From NCBI GenBank assembly GCA_030427735.1, contig JAUIBP010000008.1:62001-126000 (forward strand): a DNA stretch of 64,000 bases, read 5' to 3'. The notes beneath the pieces are model-generated. The model was not told where the DNA came from, made no database searches, and worked only from the letters and a program-made list of their open reading frames with translations. The stretch is from Bacteroidia bacterium (GTDB lineage: Bacteria > Bacteroidota > Bacteroidia > Flavobacteriales > Flavobacteriaceae). Both the position numbers and the translations under genes were made by a program. How positions within the stretch are numbered: the first letter of the stretch is position 1; every line of letters begins with the position of its first letter. Positions 50,463 to 59,707 of the stretch are shown one piece after another.

Positions 50463-52013
50463 ATGAAACAACCTAATCAATTACAAGGCTACAAGGTGGA
50501 TAAAAGCACTTTAATCAATTTAGAACGTGGTAAAATACCTCCGCAAGCTACTGATTTAGAGGAAGTTGTGCTTGGTGCGATGATGGTGGATAAGAAAGGT
50601 GTAGACGAAGTAATCGATATTTTAAGTCCCGATGCGTTCTATAAAGATTCGCACAGATATATTTTTGAAGCGATTTTTCAGCTGTTCGAAAATAGCGAAC
50701 CTATAGACTTATTAACCGTTTCGAGTCAATTAAAAAAGAATGCTAAGCTAGATTTGGCGGGGGGCGACTTTTATTTAATTTCTTTAACTCAAAAAGTATC
50801 ATCTTCGGCACATATCGAGTTTCATGCCCGTATTATTCTTCAAAAATTTATTCAGCGTAGTTTAATAAAAATTTCATCAGAAATTATTGAAGAAGCTTAC
50901 GACGAAACCCAAGATGTATTCGATTTATTAGATAAAGCCGAAAGTAAACTGTACGAAGTTACTCAAGGAAATATTAAAAAATCGAGCGAATCTGCCCAAG
51001 ATTTGGTTATTCAAGCCAAAAAGAAAATCGAAGAAATTTCTAATAAAGAAGGACTGAGTGGTATTCCTACAGGTTTTGATAAGTTAGATAAATTAACTTC
51101 GGGTTGGCAACCATCAGATTTAATTATCGTGGCAGCGCGACCAGGTATGGGAAAAACGGCCTTAACGCTGTCTATGGCCAGAAATATTGCAGTAGACCAA
51201 AACATTCCTGTGGCATTTTTCTCGTTAGAGATGGCTTCTGTACAGTTAATCACACGACTTATTTCTTCGGAAACAGGTTTGTCTTCAGAAAAATTAAGAA
51301 CAGGAAAACTGGAAAAACACGAATGGGAGCAACTTAATGTAAAGGTAAAAGGCTTAGAAAAAGCGCCTTTGTATATAGATGATACTCCTTCGTTATCGAT
51401 ATTTGATTTACGTGCTAAAGCCAGACGTTTGTCATCGCAATACGGTATAAAATTAATCATGATCGATTATTTGCAGTTAATGACAGGAGGTTCGAGTCAC
51501 GGCGGAAACCGAGAGCAGGAAATTTCCATGATTTCTCGTAACCTTAAAGCCTTGGCCAAAGAGCTTATGGTACCTGTAATTGCTTTATCTCAGCTATCGC
51601 GTGCGGTTGAAACGCGTGGAGGTAGTAAGCGTCCTTTATTATCAGACCTTCGTGAATCTGGAGCTATCGAGCAGGATGCCGATATTGTATCGTTTATTTA
51701 TCGTCCGGAATATTATAAAATTGAAGAATGGGATGATGATGAGCGTTCACCAACCGAAGGCCAAGCCGAGTTTATTATTGCGAAACACAGAAATGGTGGT
51801 TTAGAAAATATTCGATTGAAATTCTTAGGACATTTAGGTAAGTTTGATAACCTGGACGATTTCGATTCGCCTTACGAATTTCACAGTAAAATGAATAGTA
51901 ATCCAACCGATGATAATCCGTTTGCTTCTGGTGGAGGTGGGCATTTTCCTTCGCCAACCGATGCCTTTGGTAGCGCTATGAATGACGACGACGATAACGA
52001 TGTACCGTTTTAA
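50463..52013 (+). CDS. dnaB: Replicative DNA helicase
   Basis: A 516-residue hexameric helicase. The N-terminal helical domain begins near residue 25 (IPPQATDLEEVVLGAMM), and the RecA-like domain has Walker A RPGMGKTA (226-233), Walker B-like IMIDYLQLM, and the arginine finger region near SKRPLLSDLRESGAIEQDAD. The C-terminus is acidic and Gly-rich. A TTG at 50445 extends the frame; ATG at 50463 is better. No intein is present. Confidence 0.96.
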   Translation: MKQPNQLQGYKVDKSTLINLERGKIPPQATDLEEVVLGAMMVDKKGVDEVIDILSPDAFYKDSHRYIFEAIFQLFENSEPIDLLTVSSQLKKNAKLDLAGGDFYLISLTQKVSSSAHIEFHARIILQKFIQRSLIKISSEIIEEAYDETQDVFDLLDKAESKLYEVTQGNIKKSSESAQDLVIQAKKKIEEISNKEGLSGIPTGFDKLDKLTSGWQPSDLIIVAARPGMGKTALTLSMARNIAVDQNIPVAFFSLEMASVQLITRLISSETGLSSEKLRTGKLEKHEWEQLNVKVKGLEKAPLYIDDTPSLSIFDLRAKARRLSSQYGIKLIMIDYLQLMTGGSSHGGNREQEISMISRNLKALAKELMVPVIALSQLSRAVETRGGSKRPLLSDLRESGAIEQDADIVSFIYRPEYYKIEEWDDDERSPTEGQAEFIIAKHRNGGLENIRLKFLGHLGKFDNLDDFDSPYEFHSKMNSNPTDDNPFASGGGGHFPSPTDAFGSAMNDDDDNDVPF

Positions 52014-52033
52014 ATACAGAATTAAACCTTATA

Positions 52034-52073
52034 CAAAGCCTAAGCAAAACAATATTTGTTTAGGCTTTTTTGT
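52034..52073 (+). terminator. dnaB terminator
   Basis: AAAGCCTAAGCAAA pairs with TTTGTTTAGGCTTT across a six-base loop (one base bulged), then T's. Confidence 0.82.
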
Positions 52074-52148
52074 TTAAATTTTCCTTAAACCATTTTAACG
52101 CACTACAAAATTTAAGTACCTTTCCCATTCGGTCCGAATTTTTATATA

Positions 52149-53408
52149 ATGAAAAAAACACTCATTTTATTTTTTTTAGTTTTGTGTTCTTACTCGGCAT
52201 TCGCATCTTATATTTTAATACCTATGGATGCCGAAGGTCAAAAGAATCATTTAAAAGCTTACGGTTTAACGTACTGGACACTTAGTAAACAATTAAAAGT
52301 AAAATGGTTGTTGAATTATAGAGGCGGTTCTTTTTTGTTGCCAGATACAGCCGAAATTCAAAAAGAATGTCAAATCCGAGGTGTATCTTTCGAGGTTTTG
52401 TCTAACGATAAAACAGAAAGTATTTTAAAGCATATAGAAAGTCCGAGTCAGAATATGGAAGCTGTAGTTTTAGAAAAAGCACCAAAAATTGCAGTGTATA
52501 CGCCAGAGGAAAAATTACCTTGGGATGATGCTGTTACCATGGTTTTAACCTATGCCGAAATTCCGTACGATACGGTTTACGACGAAGCCGTGCTAAGCGA
52601 TGCTTTAGTGTTGTACGATTGGTTGCATTTGCATCATGAAGATTTTACAGGACAATTTGGAAAGTTTTATCATAATTTTAAAACAGCCGCGTGGTATATT
52701 GAAGATAAAAAAGACGCAGAGGTTTTGGCTAATACTTTAGGATACAGTAAGGTGTCTGAAGAGAAGTTAGCCGTAGCCTTAAAAATTAGAGATTATGTTG
52801 TGGGTGGCGGATTTATGTTTGCCATGTGTAGCGCTACAGATTCGTTCGATATTGCTTTGTCGGCCGAAGGTATAGATATTTGCGAGCCGATGTTTGATGG
52901 AGATGCCAGCGATGCTAATTACCAGAATAAAATAGATTACAACAAGACTTTTGCATTTACCAATTTTACTTTAGAACGCGATCCGAGAATTTATGAATTT
53001 TCATCGATAGACATGACGCGCAAGCGACGCATTTTTAAAGAAGCCGATTATTTTACATTAATGGATTTCTCGGCTAAATGGGATCCTGTACCCACAATGC
53101 TTTGTCAAAATCACACCGCTTTAGTAAAAGGCTTTATGGGGCAAACTACAGCTTTTACAAGAGATGAAATAAAATCGAATGTACTCGTTTTGGGTGAAAA
53201 CAAAAGTAACGGAGAGGCGAAATACATACATGGTATAAAAGGAAAAGGTTTTTTTACCTTTTACGGTGGGCACGATCCAGAAGATTATACACATAAAGTA
53301 GGCGATCCCAAAACCGAATTAGAACTACATCCTACATCTCCAGGGTATCGTTTAATTTTGAACAATGTATTGTTTCCTGCAGCTAAAAAGAGAAAGCAAA
53401 AAACCTAA
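52149..53408 (+). CDS. Secreted protein often labelled asparagine synthetase B
   Basis: A 419-residue protein with a signal peptide ending AFAS. It lacks both parts of asparagine synthetase: there is no N-terminal Cys nucleophile after Met and no SGGxDS ATP site. The central part has IAVYTPEEKLPWDDAVTMVLTYAEIPYDTVYDE and later FYGGHDPEDY, loosely like glutamine amidotransferase-type folds. A homologous family in flavobacteria carries the asparagine synthetase label by inheritance. Actual function unknown. It is convergent with the gal operon, 8 bp between stops. Confidence 0.7.
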   Translation: MKKTLILFFLVLCSYSAFASYILIPMDAEGQKNHLKAYGLTYWTLSKQLKVKWLLNYRGGSFLLPDTAEIQKECQIRGVSFEVLSNDKTESILKHIESPSQNMEAVVLEKAPKIAVYTPEEKLPWDDAVTMVLTYAEIPYDTVYDEAVLSDALVLYDWLHLHHEDFTGQFGKFYHNFKTAAWYIEDKKDAEVLANTLGYSKVSEEKLAVALKIRDYVVGGGFMFAMCSATDSFDIALSAEGIDICEPMFDGDASDANYQNKIDYNKTFAFTNFTLERDPRIYEFSSIDMTRKRRIFKEADYFTLMDFSAKWDPVPTMLCQNHTALVKGFMGQTTAFTRDEIKSNVLVLGENKSNGEAKYIHGIKGKGFFTFYGGHDPEDYTHKVGDPKTELELHPTSPGYRLILNNVLFPAAKKRKQKT

Positions 53409-53416
53409 AGTGTTAT

Positions 53417-56029
53417 TTAGTCTAACCTAACATTTACGATGCCAATAGCTTGCGGCATTAATTGTTCTTTACGCGATAATTCTGGACCTATAGAAAACTG
53501 TAAACTTTCTACGTCTTCTATATCAAAATCATTAGTAATATTGTGCTCTAAATAATACGGTAAAAAACTAGGGTAAGGTCTAGGTAGGGTTACTGTTTTT
53601 ACAGGTTTTAATTCGGATAACTGTATGCTATAGTCTTTTAATTCCGGTGTCAAGGTAATTGTTTGTCCGTAGGCGGCTCCAGATGTAGTAACCATTGCAA
53701 GTTGAAGCTTTGTGCTACTTGTATTTAACGAACGCGCTTTTATAAGTATTTGTTTTTTAGATTTCAGGTCGGTTTTACGACCTTCAATTTTACCTAAAAT
53801 ATTATGTTTAAAAGAGAAATCGTAAATAGGTTTAGCATTTAAATTTTCGGAATCCGTTTTAAAAAGAGAGTCCAGACGAATAGTGTATTCGGCTTCATTA
53901 AAGCCATCTGTTGGTAATAGTTGTAATGTGTTTCGCCAAGGAATCACTAAATTTTCACTGTCTCTTAAAGCGTCAAATAAGTGTATGGGATACGTTTTAG
54001 GAACCACTTTTGTTGTATAGTTTGGGACATCCACAACATCCCAATCGGAAGCTAAACCAGAAGTTCCGGAAGGGTAGGTGATATGTTGATTGTTGTTTAA
54101 AGTAATTACTATTCTATAATTTAAAAAACCAGCAGGTAATTTTTCGGCAGGAATCGTGGTTGTGTACAGGTATTGTTGGTTAGGCGACATTGGCAGTTTA
54201 AAACGCGTGCGATTTACATAACCTTCTATATGTACAGCTTGTATAATGTCTGGCGATATGATTTGGGCTGAAAGTTCTAGAGGTGTTTCTGCAGTTATTT
54301 CTATTACGGGATCGTGTTTTAACCAAGTTTTGCTTACGGTAGTTTCTGGCGCGAAAAATGCATTTAAGTTGTATCCTTTAAAGTGGGCAGGCAGTGGTTT
54401 GGTTTTTTTGATATCGTTTTTTTGTAATAGATATGTGCCAGGACGTATTTTAAAACTCCCATTACTAACCGTAGTTTTAAATGTGTTATTTGCATTTATG
54501 GTTTTAACATTAAAATTTGATGAAAGGTTGGGCAAATTAATATGCATGTCCTGAGTTTTCCAATTGATAACAGCTACTGTTTTATTGGGACTATTTTTTC
54601 CAAAAGGATCATTAACCCATACAGCATCTGGAAGCACTTCTAAACGCCAAATACCAGAATCCAGTTTATCTAAAAAGTAAGCTCCCGTTCCCGAGTAGTT
54701 TACAACTGAAGAATTTCCAAAACCAGAAATTTCATTTAAATCGGATGCGTTTTTTGGGACCGTAGTTGTGGTATTGGTATAAATGAACGTGGAATTACTA
54801 TTGTATTCAGCTAAATCTTTTTCATAATCAATACTCACGTTCCCAAAAGAAGTATTATTTGGATAAACTCCAAAAGTTGAATACAAAGGGACCTCATGAA
54901 AGATCTTAGAACAAATTTTTAAACTCAATGCCTTTTGCGGTGTGTAAACCAGATTCATATAATGCGTATTATATTCAGTATTTACATTGGCTAAAAAAGT
55001 GGGGTCGTAAGCAAATTGTGTGGCGACCTGAATACCTGCAGTTCTAAAACTTCTTGCCACGGCAGGGTAGATGTAAGATTTGCTAACATCGGCTGCATCG
55101 AATTCGTAAACCAGTTTTGCACCATGATGCTTTTGTATCTCGGAATTGAAAGGAATGTTGTAATCGTTAACATTAGGTAGCAGGTTGCCAAAAAGTTCCT
55201 GTTTGTAACCTAAACCAGTAGGATACCATTGAAAGGTTCCTCCTTGAATACCCGCTTTAAAATAGTCGTTTACAAAATGCACACCGTGACTAATATTGTA
55301 AAAAACAGGAGTTGTTGTACCGGTTTGCTTTATGGCGTTTACCATGGTTTTTACAAAATGCGTTACATCGGAAGCCTTCCCAGAATGGTGAGGCTCGTTA
55401 CTAACTTCGAATGCAATAATGCGACCTTCATCTTTATAAGCAATACCTGTATAGGGGTTAACATGGTTAAGGAATTCTTTTAAATACTGAGTTTGGGCTT
55501 TTATGGCTTCTGGATTGGTTAAACAGTCGGCCTTACCATATTTATGCGAAAAACCTGGGGAATCTGTATCGGGTTCTGGCCAGCCATTGCCCCAAAAGGC
55601 TATGGGAGTAATTACAAAATTAAAGCCTTTTGCCTTGAATTGAGCTATCAAATAATCGAAAGCATCTAAATGTTCATTATTTAAAAGGTGACCGTTAACA
55701 TCGCTAATTTCCGTATCCCATACATGCACCCTATATAAATCGAATTCGAGTTTAGAGAAATGATATAAATCATTATCTATGGCTTGTTTAGGGTTCATAC
55801 CCAATCGTTGCGCCGACCTATAAGCGTGTGCAAAAGGTACGGTGTAATTAACACCAAAACCTTTTACTTCTGTATTGGAGTTGCTCCAACGCATAATGCC
55901 TTTACTATCTACAAATACTGAAGCATTGTTATTTTGGGCTGATCCAATACAAAAACTTAAGTATATTACGATGTAAAAAAAGTAATAAAACGGTTTTTTG
56001 AATACTGTTTGCAGATATAGTAAAGACAT
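53417..56029 (-). CDS. Secreted cellulase-superfamily (GH5-like) glycoside hydrolase in gal operon
   Basis: An 870-residue exported enzyme (signal peptide ending IGSAQ). Residues 45-390 form a TIM-barrel with an acid/base E212 in FEVSNEPHHSG and probable nucleophile E309 in LVYEFDAAD, a GH-A clan pattern like GH5. A beta-rich linker and Ig- and carbohydrate-binding-like regions fill the rest. It follows galT by 22 bp in the same operon, so the product probably yields galactose; the substrate could be a galactan or galactomannan. Exact GH family is uncertain. Confidence 0.8.
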   Translation of the reverse strand: MSLLYLQTVFKKPFYYFFYIVIYLSFCIGSAQNNNASVFVDSKGIMRWSNSNTEVKGFGVNYTVPFAHAYRSAQRLGMNPKQAIDNDLYHFSKLEFDLYRVHVWDTEISDVNGHLLNNEHLDAFDYLIAQFKAKGFNFVITPIAFWGNGWPEPDTDSPGFSHKYGKADCLTNPEAIKAQTQYLKEFLNHVNPYTGIAYKDEGRIIAFEVSNEPHHSGKASDVTHFVKTMVNAIKQTGTTTPVFYNISHGVHFVNDYFKAGIQGGTFQWYPTGLGYKQELFGNLLPNVNDYNIPFNSEIQKHHGAKLVYEFDAADVSKSYIYPAVARSFRTAGIQVATQFAYDPTFLANVNTEYNTHYMNLVYTPQKALSLKICSKIFHEVPLYSTFGVYPNNTSFGNVSIDYEKDLAEYNSNSTFIYTNTTTTVPKNASDLNEISGFGNSSVVNYSGTGAYFLDKLDSGIWRLEVLPDAVWVNDPFGKNSPNKTVAVINWKTQDMHINLPNLSSNFNVKTINANNTFKTTVSNGSFKIRPGTYLLQKNDIKKTKPLPAHFKGYNLNAFFAPETTVSKTWLKHDPVIEITAETPLELSAQIISPDIIQAVHIEGYVNRTRFKLPMSPNQQYLYTTTIPAEKLPAGFLNYRIVITLNNNQHITYPSGTSGLASDWDVVDVPNYTTKVVPKTYPIHLFDALRDSENLVIPWRNTLQLLPTDGFNEAEYTIRLDSLFKTDSENLNAKPIYDFSFKHNILGKIEGRKTDLKSKKQILIKARSLNTSSTKLQLAMVTTSGAAYGQTITLTPELKDYSIQLSELKPVKTVTLPRPYPSFLPYYLEHNITNDFDIEDVESLQFSIGPELSRKEQLMPQAIGIVNVRLD

Positions 56030-56051
56030 TGTTTGTTGTAAATGATAAGTT

Positions 56052-57071
56052 TTAAAGCAGCGATTTTAAAGTTTTAGCAGTAGATTCTGCTGTGATGTCG
56101 CGTTGTGGCGAACCAAACATTTCGTAACCTACCATGAATTTTTTAACTGTTGCACTTCTTAAAAGAGGCGGATAAAAACTCATGTGCCAATGCCAATGCG
56201 AATGGTCTCCAGCACTTGTTGGAGCTTGGTGAATACCGCTTGAATACGGAAACGAAATATTGAATAAGCCATCGTAAGCTTTTGTAATTACAGATATGGC
56301 ATCGGCAAAAGCTTCGCTTTCAATCTCGCTCATTTGTGAAATATTATTTTGAGCTTGCTTAGGAATAATCATAGTTTCGAAAGGCCAAATTGCCCAAAAC
56401 GGAACGACAACCACAAAGTGATCGTTTTGATATATAATACGTTCGCCGGCTTCTAATTCCTGTTTTAAATAGTCTGATAAAAGCGTTGCATTATGTGTTT
56501 TGTAGTATTGAAGTTGTTGCGTGTCTTTTTTTAAAACTTCGTTAGGTAAGGTAGATTGACTCCAGATTTGTCCGTGCGGGTGCGGGTTGCTACAGCCCAT
56601 AATGGCACCTTTATTTTCGAAAATCTGTACGTAGTTAATCAAATCCATTGCACCTAAAGTTTTGTATTCGTGCTGCCAGGTTTTCACTACTTTATGTATG
56701 GCATTAACCGACATGTTTGCTAAACTTTTGGAATGGTCTGGACTAAAACAAATTACCTTGCAGATACCCTGCTCGCTCTTGGCTTGAAATAAGCCATCGT
56801 TAACAGAAAATACCTCGGAATCTTTTTGAAGTGCAGCAAAATCGTTGGTAAAAACGAATACGTCTTCATAATCGGGATTTTTTTCGCCATTGGCACGGGT
56901 ATTCCCAGAACATAAATAACAAGATGGATCGTGACTCGGCCTATTATCATCTACAACGTCTTCATTCTGGCCTTGCCAAGGTCTTTTGGCTCTATGGGGA
57001 GAAACTAGCACCCATTCGCCAGTTAGGATGTTTAATCGTTTGTGTGAATAATCTTGAATATGATTTGTCAT
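56052..57071 (-). CDS. galT: UDP-glucose-hexose-1-phosphate uridylyltransferase
   Basis: A 339-residue enzyme swapping UMP between UDP-glucose and galactose-1-phosphate. Zinc ligands C51 and C54 (CYLCSG) and the active-site triad NPHPHGQIW with nucleophile H166 and Q168 are all present. Second gene of the operon, 16 bp after galK. Confidence 0.96.
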   Translation of the reverse strand: MTNHIQDYSHKRLNILTGEWVLVSPHRAKRPWQGQNEDVVDDNRPSHDPSCYLCSGNTRANGEKNPDYEDVFVFTNDFAALQKDSEVFSVNDGLFQAKSEQGICKVICFSPDHSKSLANMSVNAIHKVVKTWQHEYKTLGAMDLINYVQIFENKGAIMGCSNPHPHGQIWSQSTLPNEVLKKDTQQLQYYKTHNATLLSDYLKQELEAGERIIYQNDHFVVVVPFWAIWPFETMIIPKQAQNNISQMSEIESEAFADAISVITKAYDGLFNISFPYSSGIHQAPTSAGDHSHWHWHMSFYPPLLRSATVKKFMVGYEMFGSPQRDITAESTAKTLKSLL

Positions 57072-57087
57072 GGAATAAGTATTGCTT

Positions 57088-58239
57088 TTAGTGTTCGATT
57101 AAATGTGTGCCTTCCGATAAATTTACGTCGTAAAACGAACAGTCTTTCCTGAAAGCTTTGTTGTAAAGAGGTAATAAAGTGTGTTTAATATCTTCTAAAT
57201 CGGATTGTTTTACAATGTTAATAGTACAGCCGCCAAAACCACCGCCCATCATTCTTGCACCGATAAAACTCGGATTACTTTTAGCGAAATCAACTAAAAA
57301 ATCCAGTTCAGGGCAACTTACATGATATTGGTTTTGCAAACCATCATGCGACCCGTAAAGTAAGGCTCCTAAGTGTTCTAATTCGTTAGCTTTCATAGCT
57401 TCAACAGCCTCTAAAGCGCGGTTGTTTTCCTGAATTACAAACAATGCTTTTTGATAGTCTTCTTCGCTTATATCTCCTTTAATGTTTTGTAAATCGGCAG
57501 CCGTGGCATCGCGTAGTGCTTTTACATTTAAGCGTTTACTAACATCTTCGCAAACATGTCGTCTGTCGTTATAGGCGGCTTCAGACAAATCATGTTTTAC
57601 ATTTGTATTAATTAATAATAATTGATAATCCTTAAAATTAATAGTAAAGGGAGTTGCTTCTTGAGTTCTACAATCTAAAAGTAACGCCTGATTTTTTTTA
57701 CCAAACATACTAGCATATTGATCCATGATACCGCATTTAACTCCAGCAAAATGATGTTCTGCTTTTTGCGAAATTAAAATCATTTCAGATTTAGTTAAAT
57801 CCAAATCGAATAAGGCATTTAAACTGAATACGACGCTGTTTTCTAATGCAGCGGAAGACGATAAACCTGCGCCTTCAGGGATATTACCTCCAAAAACAAT
57901 ATTAAATGGCGGTACAGTTTTTCCGTAATTCTGAATTTCTGCGACTACGCCAATAACATAATTTCGCCACCCTCCATTTTTTAAAGGCGTTACGTGATCG
58001 AGTGTAAATTCGTAAGATTCGTTTAAATCGTAAGCTACGGCTGTGCAAAAATCATTTTCCGATTTACCAATGGCGGCAGCAATGCCTTTATCTATTGCCG
58101 CAGGAAATACAAAACCATCATTATAATCGGTGTGTTCTCCTATTACATTAATGCGCCCAGGAGAGAATACGACTATAGGTTTGGTTTTAAACGTGTTTTT
58201 AAAAGATTGGATAATGGTGTTTATTAATTCATTTTTCAT
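57088..58239 (-). CDS. galK: Galactokinase
   Basis: A 383-residue GHMP kinase. Signature GRINVIGEHTDY (28-39), ATP motif PEGAGLSSSAAL (121-132), and the C-terminal GGGFGGCTINIV are intact, giving galactose-1-phosphate in the cytoplasm. First gene of the galK-galT-hydrolase unit; its promoter region contains a long palindrome. Confidence 0.97.
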   Translation of the reverse strand: MKNELINTIIQSFKNTFKTKPIVVFSPGRINVIGEHTDYNDGFVFPAAIDKGIAAAIGKSENDFCTAVAYDLNESYEFTLDHVTPLKNGGWRNYVIGVVAEIQNYGKTVPPFNIVFGGNIPEGAGLSSSAALENSVVFSLNALFDLDLTKSEMILISQKAEHHFAGVKCGIMDQYASMFGKKNQALLLDCRTQEATPFTINFKDYQLLLINTNVKHDLSEAAYNDRRHVCEDVSKRLNVKALRDATAADLQNIKGDISEEDYQKALFVIQENNRALEAVEAMKANELEHLGALLYGSHDGLQNQYHVSCPELDFLVDFAKSNPSFIGARMMGGGFGGCTINIVKQSDLEDIKHTLLPLYNKAFRKDCSFYDVNLSEGTHLIEH

Positions 58240-58284
58240 TTTATCATGCAGTTATATGCTCAAAAAGTATAGTTTAAAAAAGTA

Positions 58285-58327
58285 GTTAAAAATAATAAAA
58301 GTAAATTATACTTTTATTATTTTTAAC
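58285..58327. promoter_or_regulatory. 43-bp perfect palindrome, probable gal operator
   Basis: GTTAAAAATAATAAAAGTA at 58285-58303 is exactly complementary to 58309-58327, with a 5-bp spacer (AATTA). Extra half-sites AAAAGTA occur at 58263-58269 and (AAAAAGTA) 58277-58284. It lies in the intergenic region between galK and the Nudix-type regulator, 46 bp from the galK ATG and 69 bp from the regulator start. The spacing allows control of both. Confidence 0.65.
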
Positions 58328-58395
58328 TTTTATTTTGATAAATCCTTTTCGTGTGGGTTTGTGCACACAAAATAAACCATCTAGTTTAAAATAAT

Positions 58396-59097
58396 ATGGT
58401 GAAACAACAAATAGATTATTATGCATCGAACGATAAAATGTATGTGGCTTCAGACTGTATTGTTTTTGGGTTTGATAAAGGTGATATTAAGCTTCTTATT
58501 TTTAAAAGGCGTGTAGAGCCAGACAAAGGGGATTGGTCGTTAATTGGAAGCTTTGTAGAATTGGATGAAGATGATAACACAGCAGCGAAGCGGGTTTTAA
58601 AACAAATTACAGGTTTAGACCATGTGTTTTTCGAGCAGTTAAAAACGTATACGCGAGTGGATAGAGATCAAGGAGCGCGCTGTATATCTATAGCGCAATA
58701 TGCGTTAATCCGTATTGATGATCACGACAAAGAATTAGTTGAAAAACACGGTGCTTATTGGTGTAATATAGACGAAGTGCCTCAATTAACTTTAGACCAT
58801 AATCTTATGGTAAGCGATGCCTTAGAAAAGTTAAAACGCAAAGCAAAATATCAGCCCATAGGTTTTGAACTTTTGCCAGAAAAATTTACTATACCCCAAT
58901 TGCAAAGCTTGTACGAGGCTATCTATCAAAAAAAGTTAGATGCTGGTAACTTTAGAAAGAAAGTGTTATCGTTAAAAGTGCTAGAAAAGCTACAGGAAAA
59001 AGATAAAACAAGCTCAAAACGCGGAGCATTTTTATACAGATTTAATGCCAGTAATTATAAAAAACTGGTAAACTCTGGATTTCACTTTGAGATTTAA
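58396..59097 (+). CDS. Nudix-domain transcriptional regulator (NrtR/AraR type)
   Basis: A 233-residue protein: a Nudix fold at ~15-140 and a winged-helix domain from ~150 (FTIPQLQSLYEAIYQKKLDAGNFRKKVL), ending in GAFLYRFN, as in NrtR. The Nudix box (residues 51-74, GSFVELDEDD...AAKRVLKQITGL) has lost the REUxEE catalytic acids, so it is probably a ligand sensor. Divergent from galK and next to a palindrome; Bacteroidota have Nudix-type sugar regulators such as AraR, so galactose control is likely. Confidence 0.85.
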   Translation: MVKQQIDYYASNDKMYVASDCIVFGFDKGDIKLLIFKRRVEPDKGDWSLIGSFVELDEDDNTAAKRVLKQITGLDHVFFEQLKTYTRVDRDQGARCISIAQYALIRIDDHDKELVEKHGAYWCNIDEVPQLTLDHNLMVSDALEKLKRKAKYQPIGFELLPEKFTIPQLQSLYEAIYQKKLDAGNFRKKVLSLKVLEKLQEKDKTSSKRGAFLYRFNASNYKKLVNSGFHFEI

Positions 59098-59139
59098 TTA
59101 CAAATTACGCCAGATTTTAGTTTACAAAATGTCGATTTT

Positions 59140-59179
59140 AAGTACTTTTTACCTTTTAAAAGTATTTTTTACTTTTAAT
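59140..59179. promoter_or_regulatory. Second operator-like site downstream of the regulator
   Basis: AAAAGTA at 59158-59164 and TACTTTT at 59170-59176 form the same inverted half-sites with the same 5-bp spacer as the gal palindrome, arms extended to TTAAAAGTA/TACTTTTAA. A 20-bp imperfect direct repeat (59140-59159 and 59160-59179) gives a weaker second site. Confidence 0.5.
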
Positions 59180-59374
59180 GAGTTAATCGATTTTGTAAAG
59201 GAATAATTAAGTAGATACCACAAAAACATAAAGGAGTCGTCTTTATTAAGAAATTATTAGAATTGTTTAACTTAAAATTGTAATTTTAGTGAAGCTATTA
59301 GGTTTTATATTACTTAAATTTGATGTAGAACTAGAAAAAAATCAATAATATTTAATCATTTAAACAGTAACATT

Positions 59375-59704
59375 ATGAGCAACAGTAGTAATACCGTTTT
59401 GGGGCTATTAGCCGGTACAGCCATAGGTGCCTTATTTGGGATACTTTATGCACCAGACAAGGGAAGTAAAACAAGACAACGCTTAACAGACGAAGCTATT
59501 GCGGCTAGAGATAAATTTAGCGAAACTGCAACCGACTTAAAGGATAAAGTGTCTAGCAGTATGGAGTCTAAAAAAGTAACTTTAGACGAGCAATTAGATG
59601 GTATTGTACAAAGTGCAAGCCATAAAGCCGAGGATGTTATTTCTAGCTTAGAAAAAAAATTAGCCGATTTAAAAGCTCAGAATAAGAAATTTCAAAAATC
59701 ATAA
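59375..59704 (+). CDS. YtxH domain protein
   Basis: A 109-residue protein with an N-terminal Gly-rich membrane segment (VLGLLAGTAIGALFGILYAPDKGSKTR) and a long charged helix. This is the YtxH family, membrane-anchored and stress-linked in Firmicutes. First gene of a three-gene operon, 3 bp ahead of the next. Confidence 0.9.
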   Translation: MSNSSNTVLGLLAGTAIGALFGILYAPDKGSKTRQRLTDEAIAARDKFSETATDLKDKVSSSMESKKVTLDEQLDGIVQSASHKAEDVISSLEKKLADLKAQNKKFQKS

Positions 59705-59707
59705 TAT

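Noticed and set aside
52149-53408. Asparagine synthetase
   Set aside because: No N-terminal nucleophile Cys or ATP-binding motif, and it has a signal peptide.
58345-58380. GT-rich imperfect palindrome near the regulator start
   Set aside because: The TTTGTGCACA core is short and imperfect, and the 43-bp palindrome next to it explains the region better.
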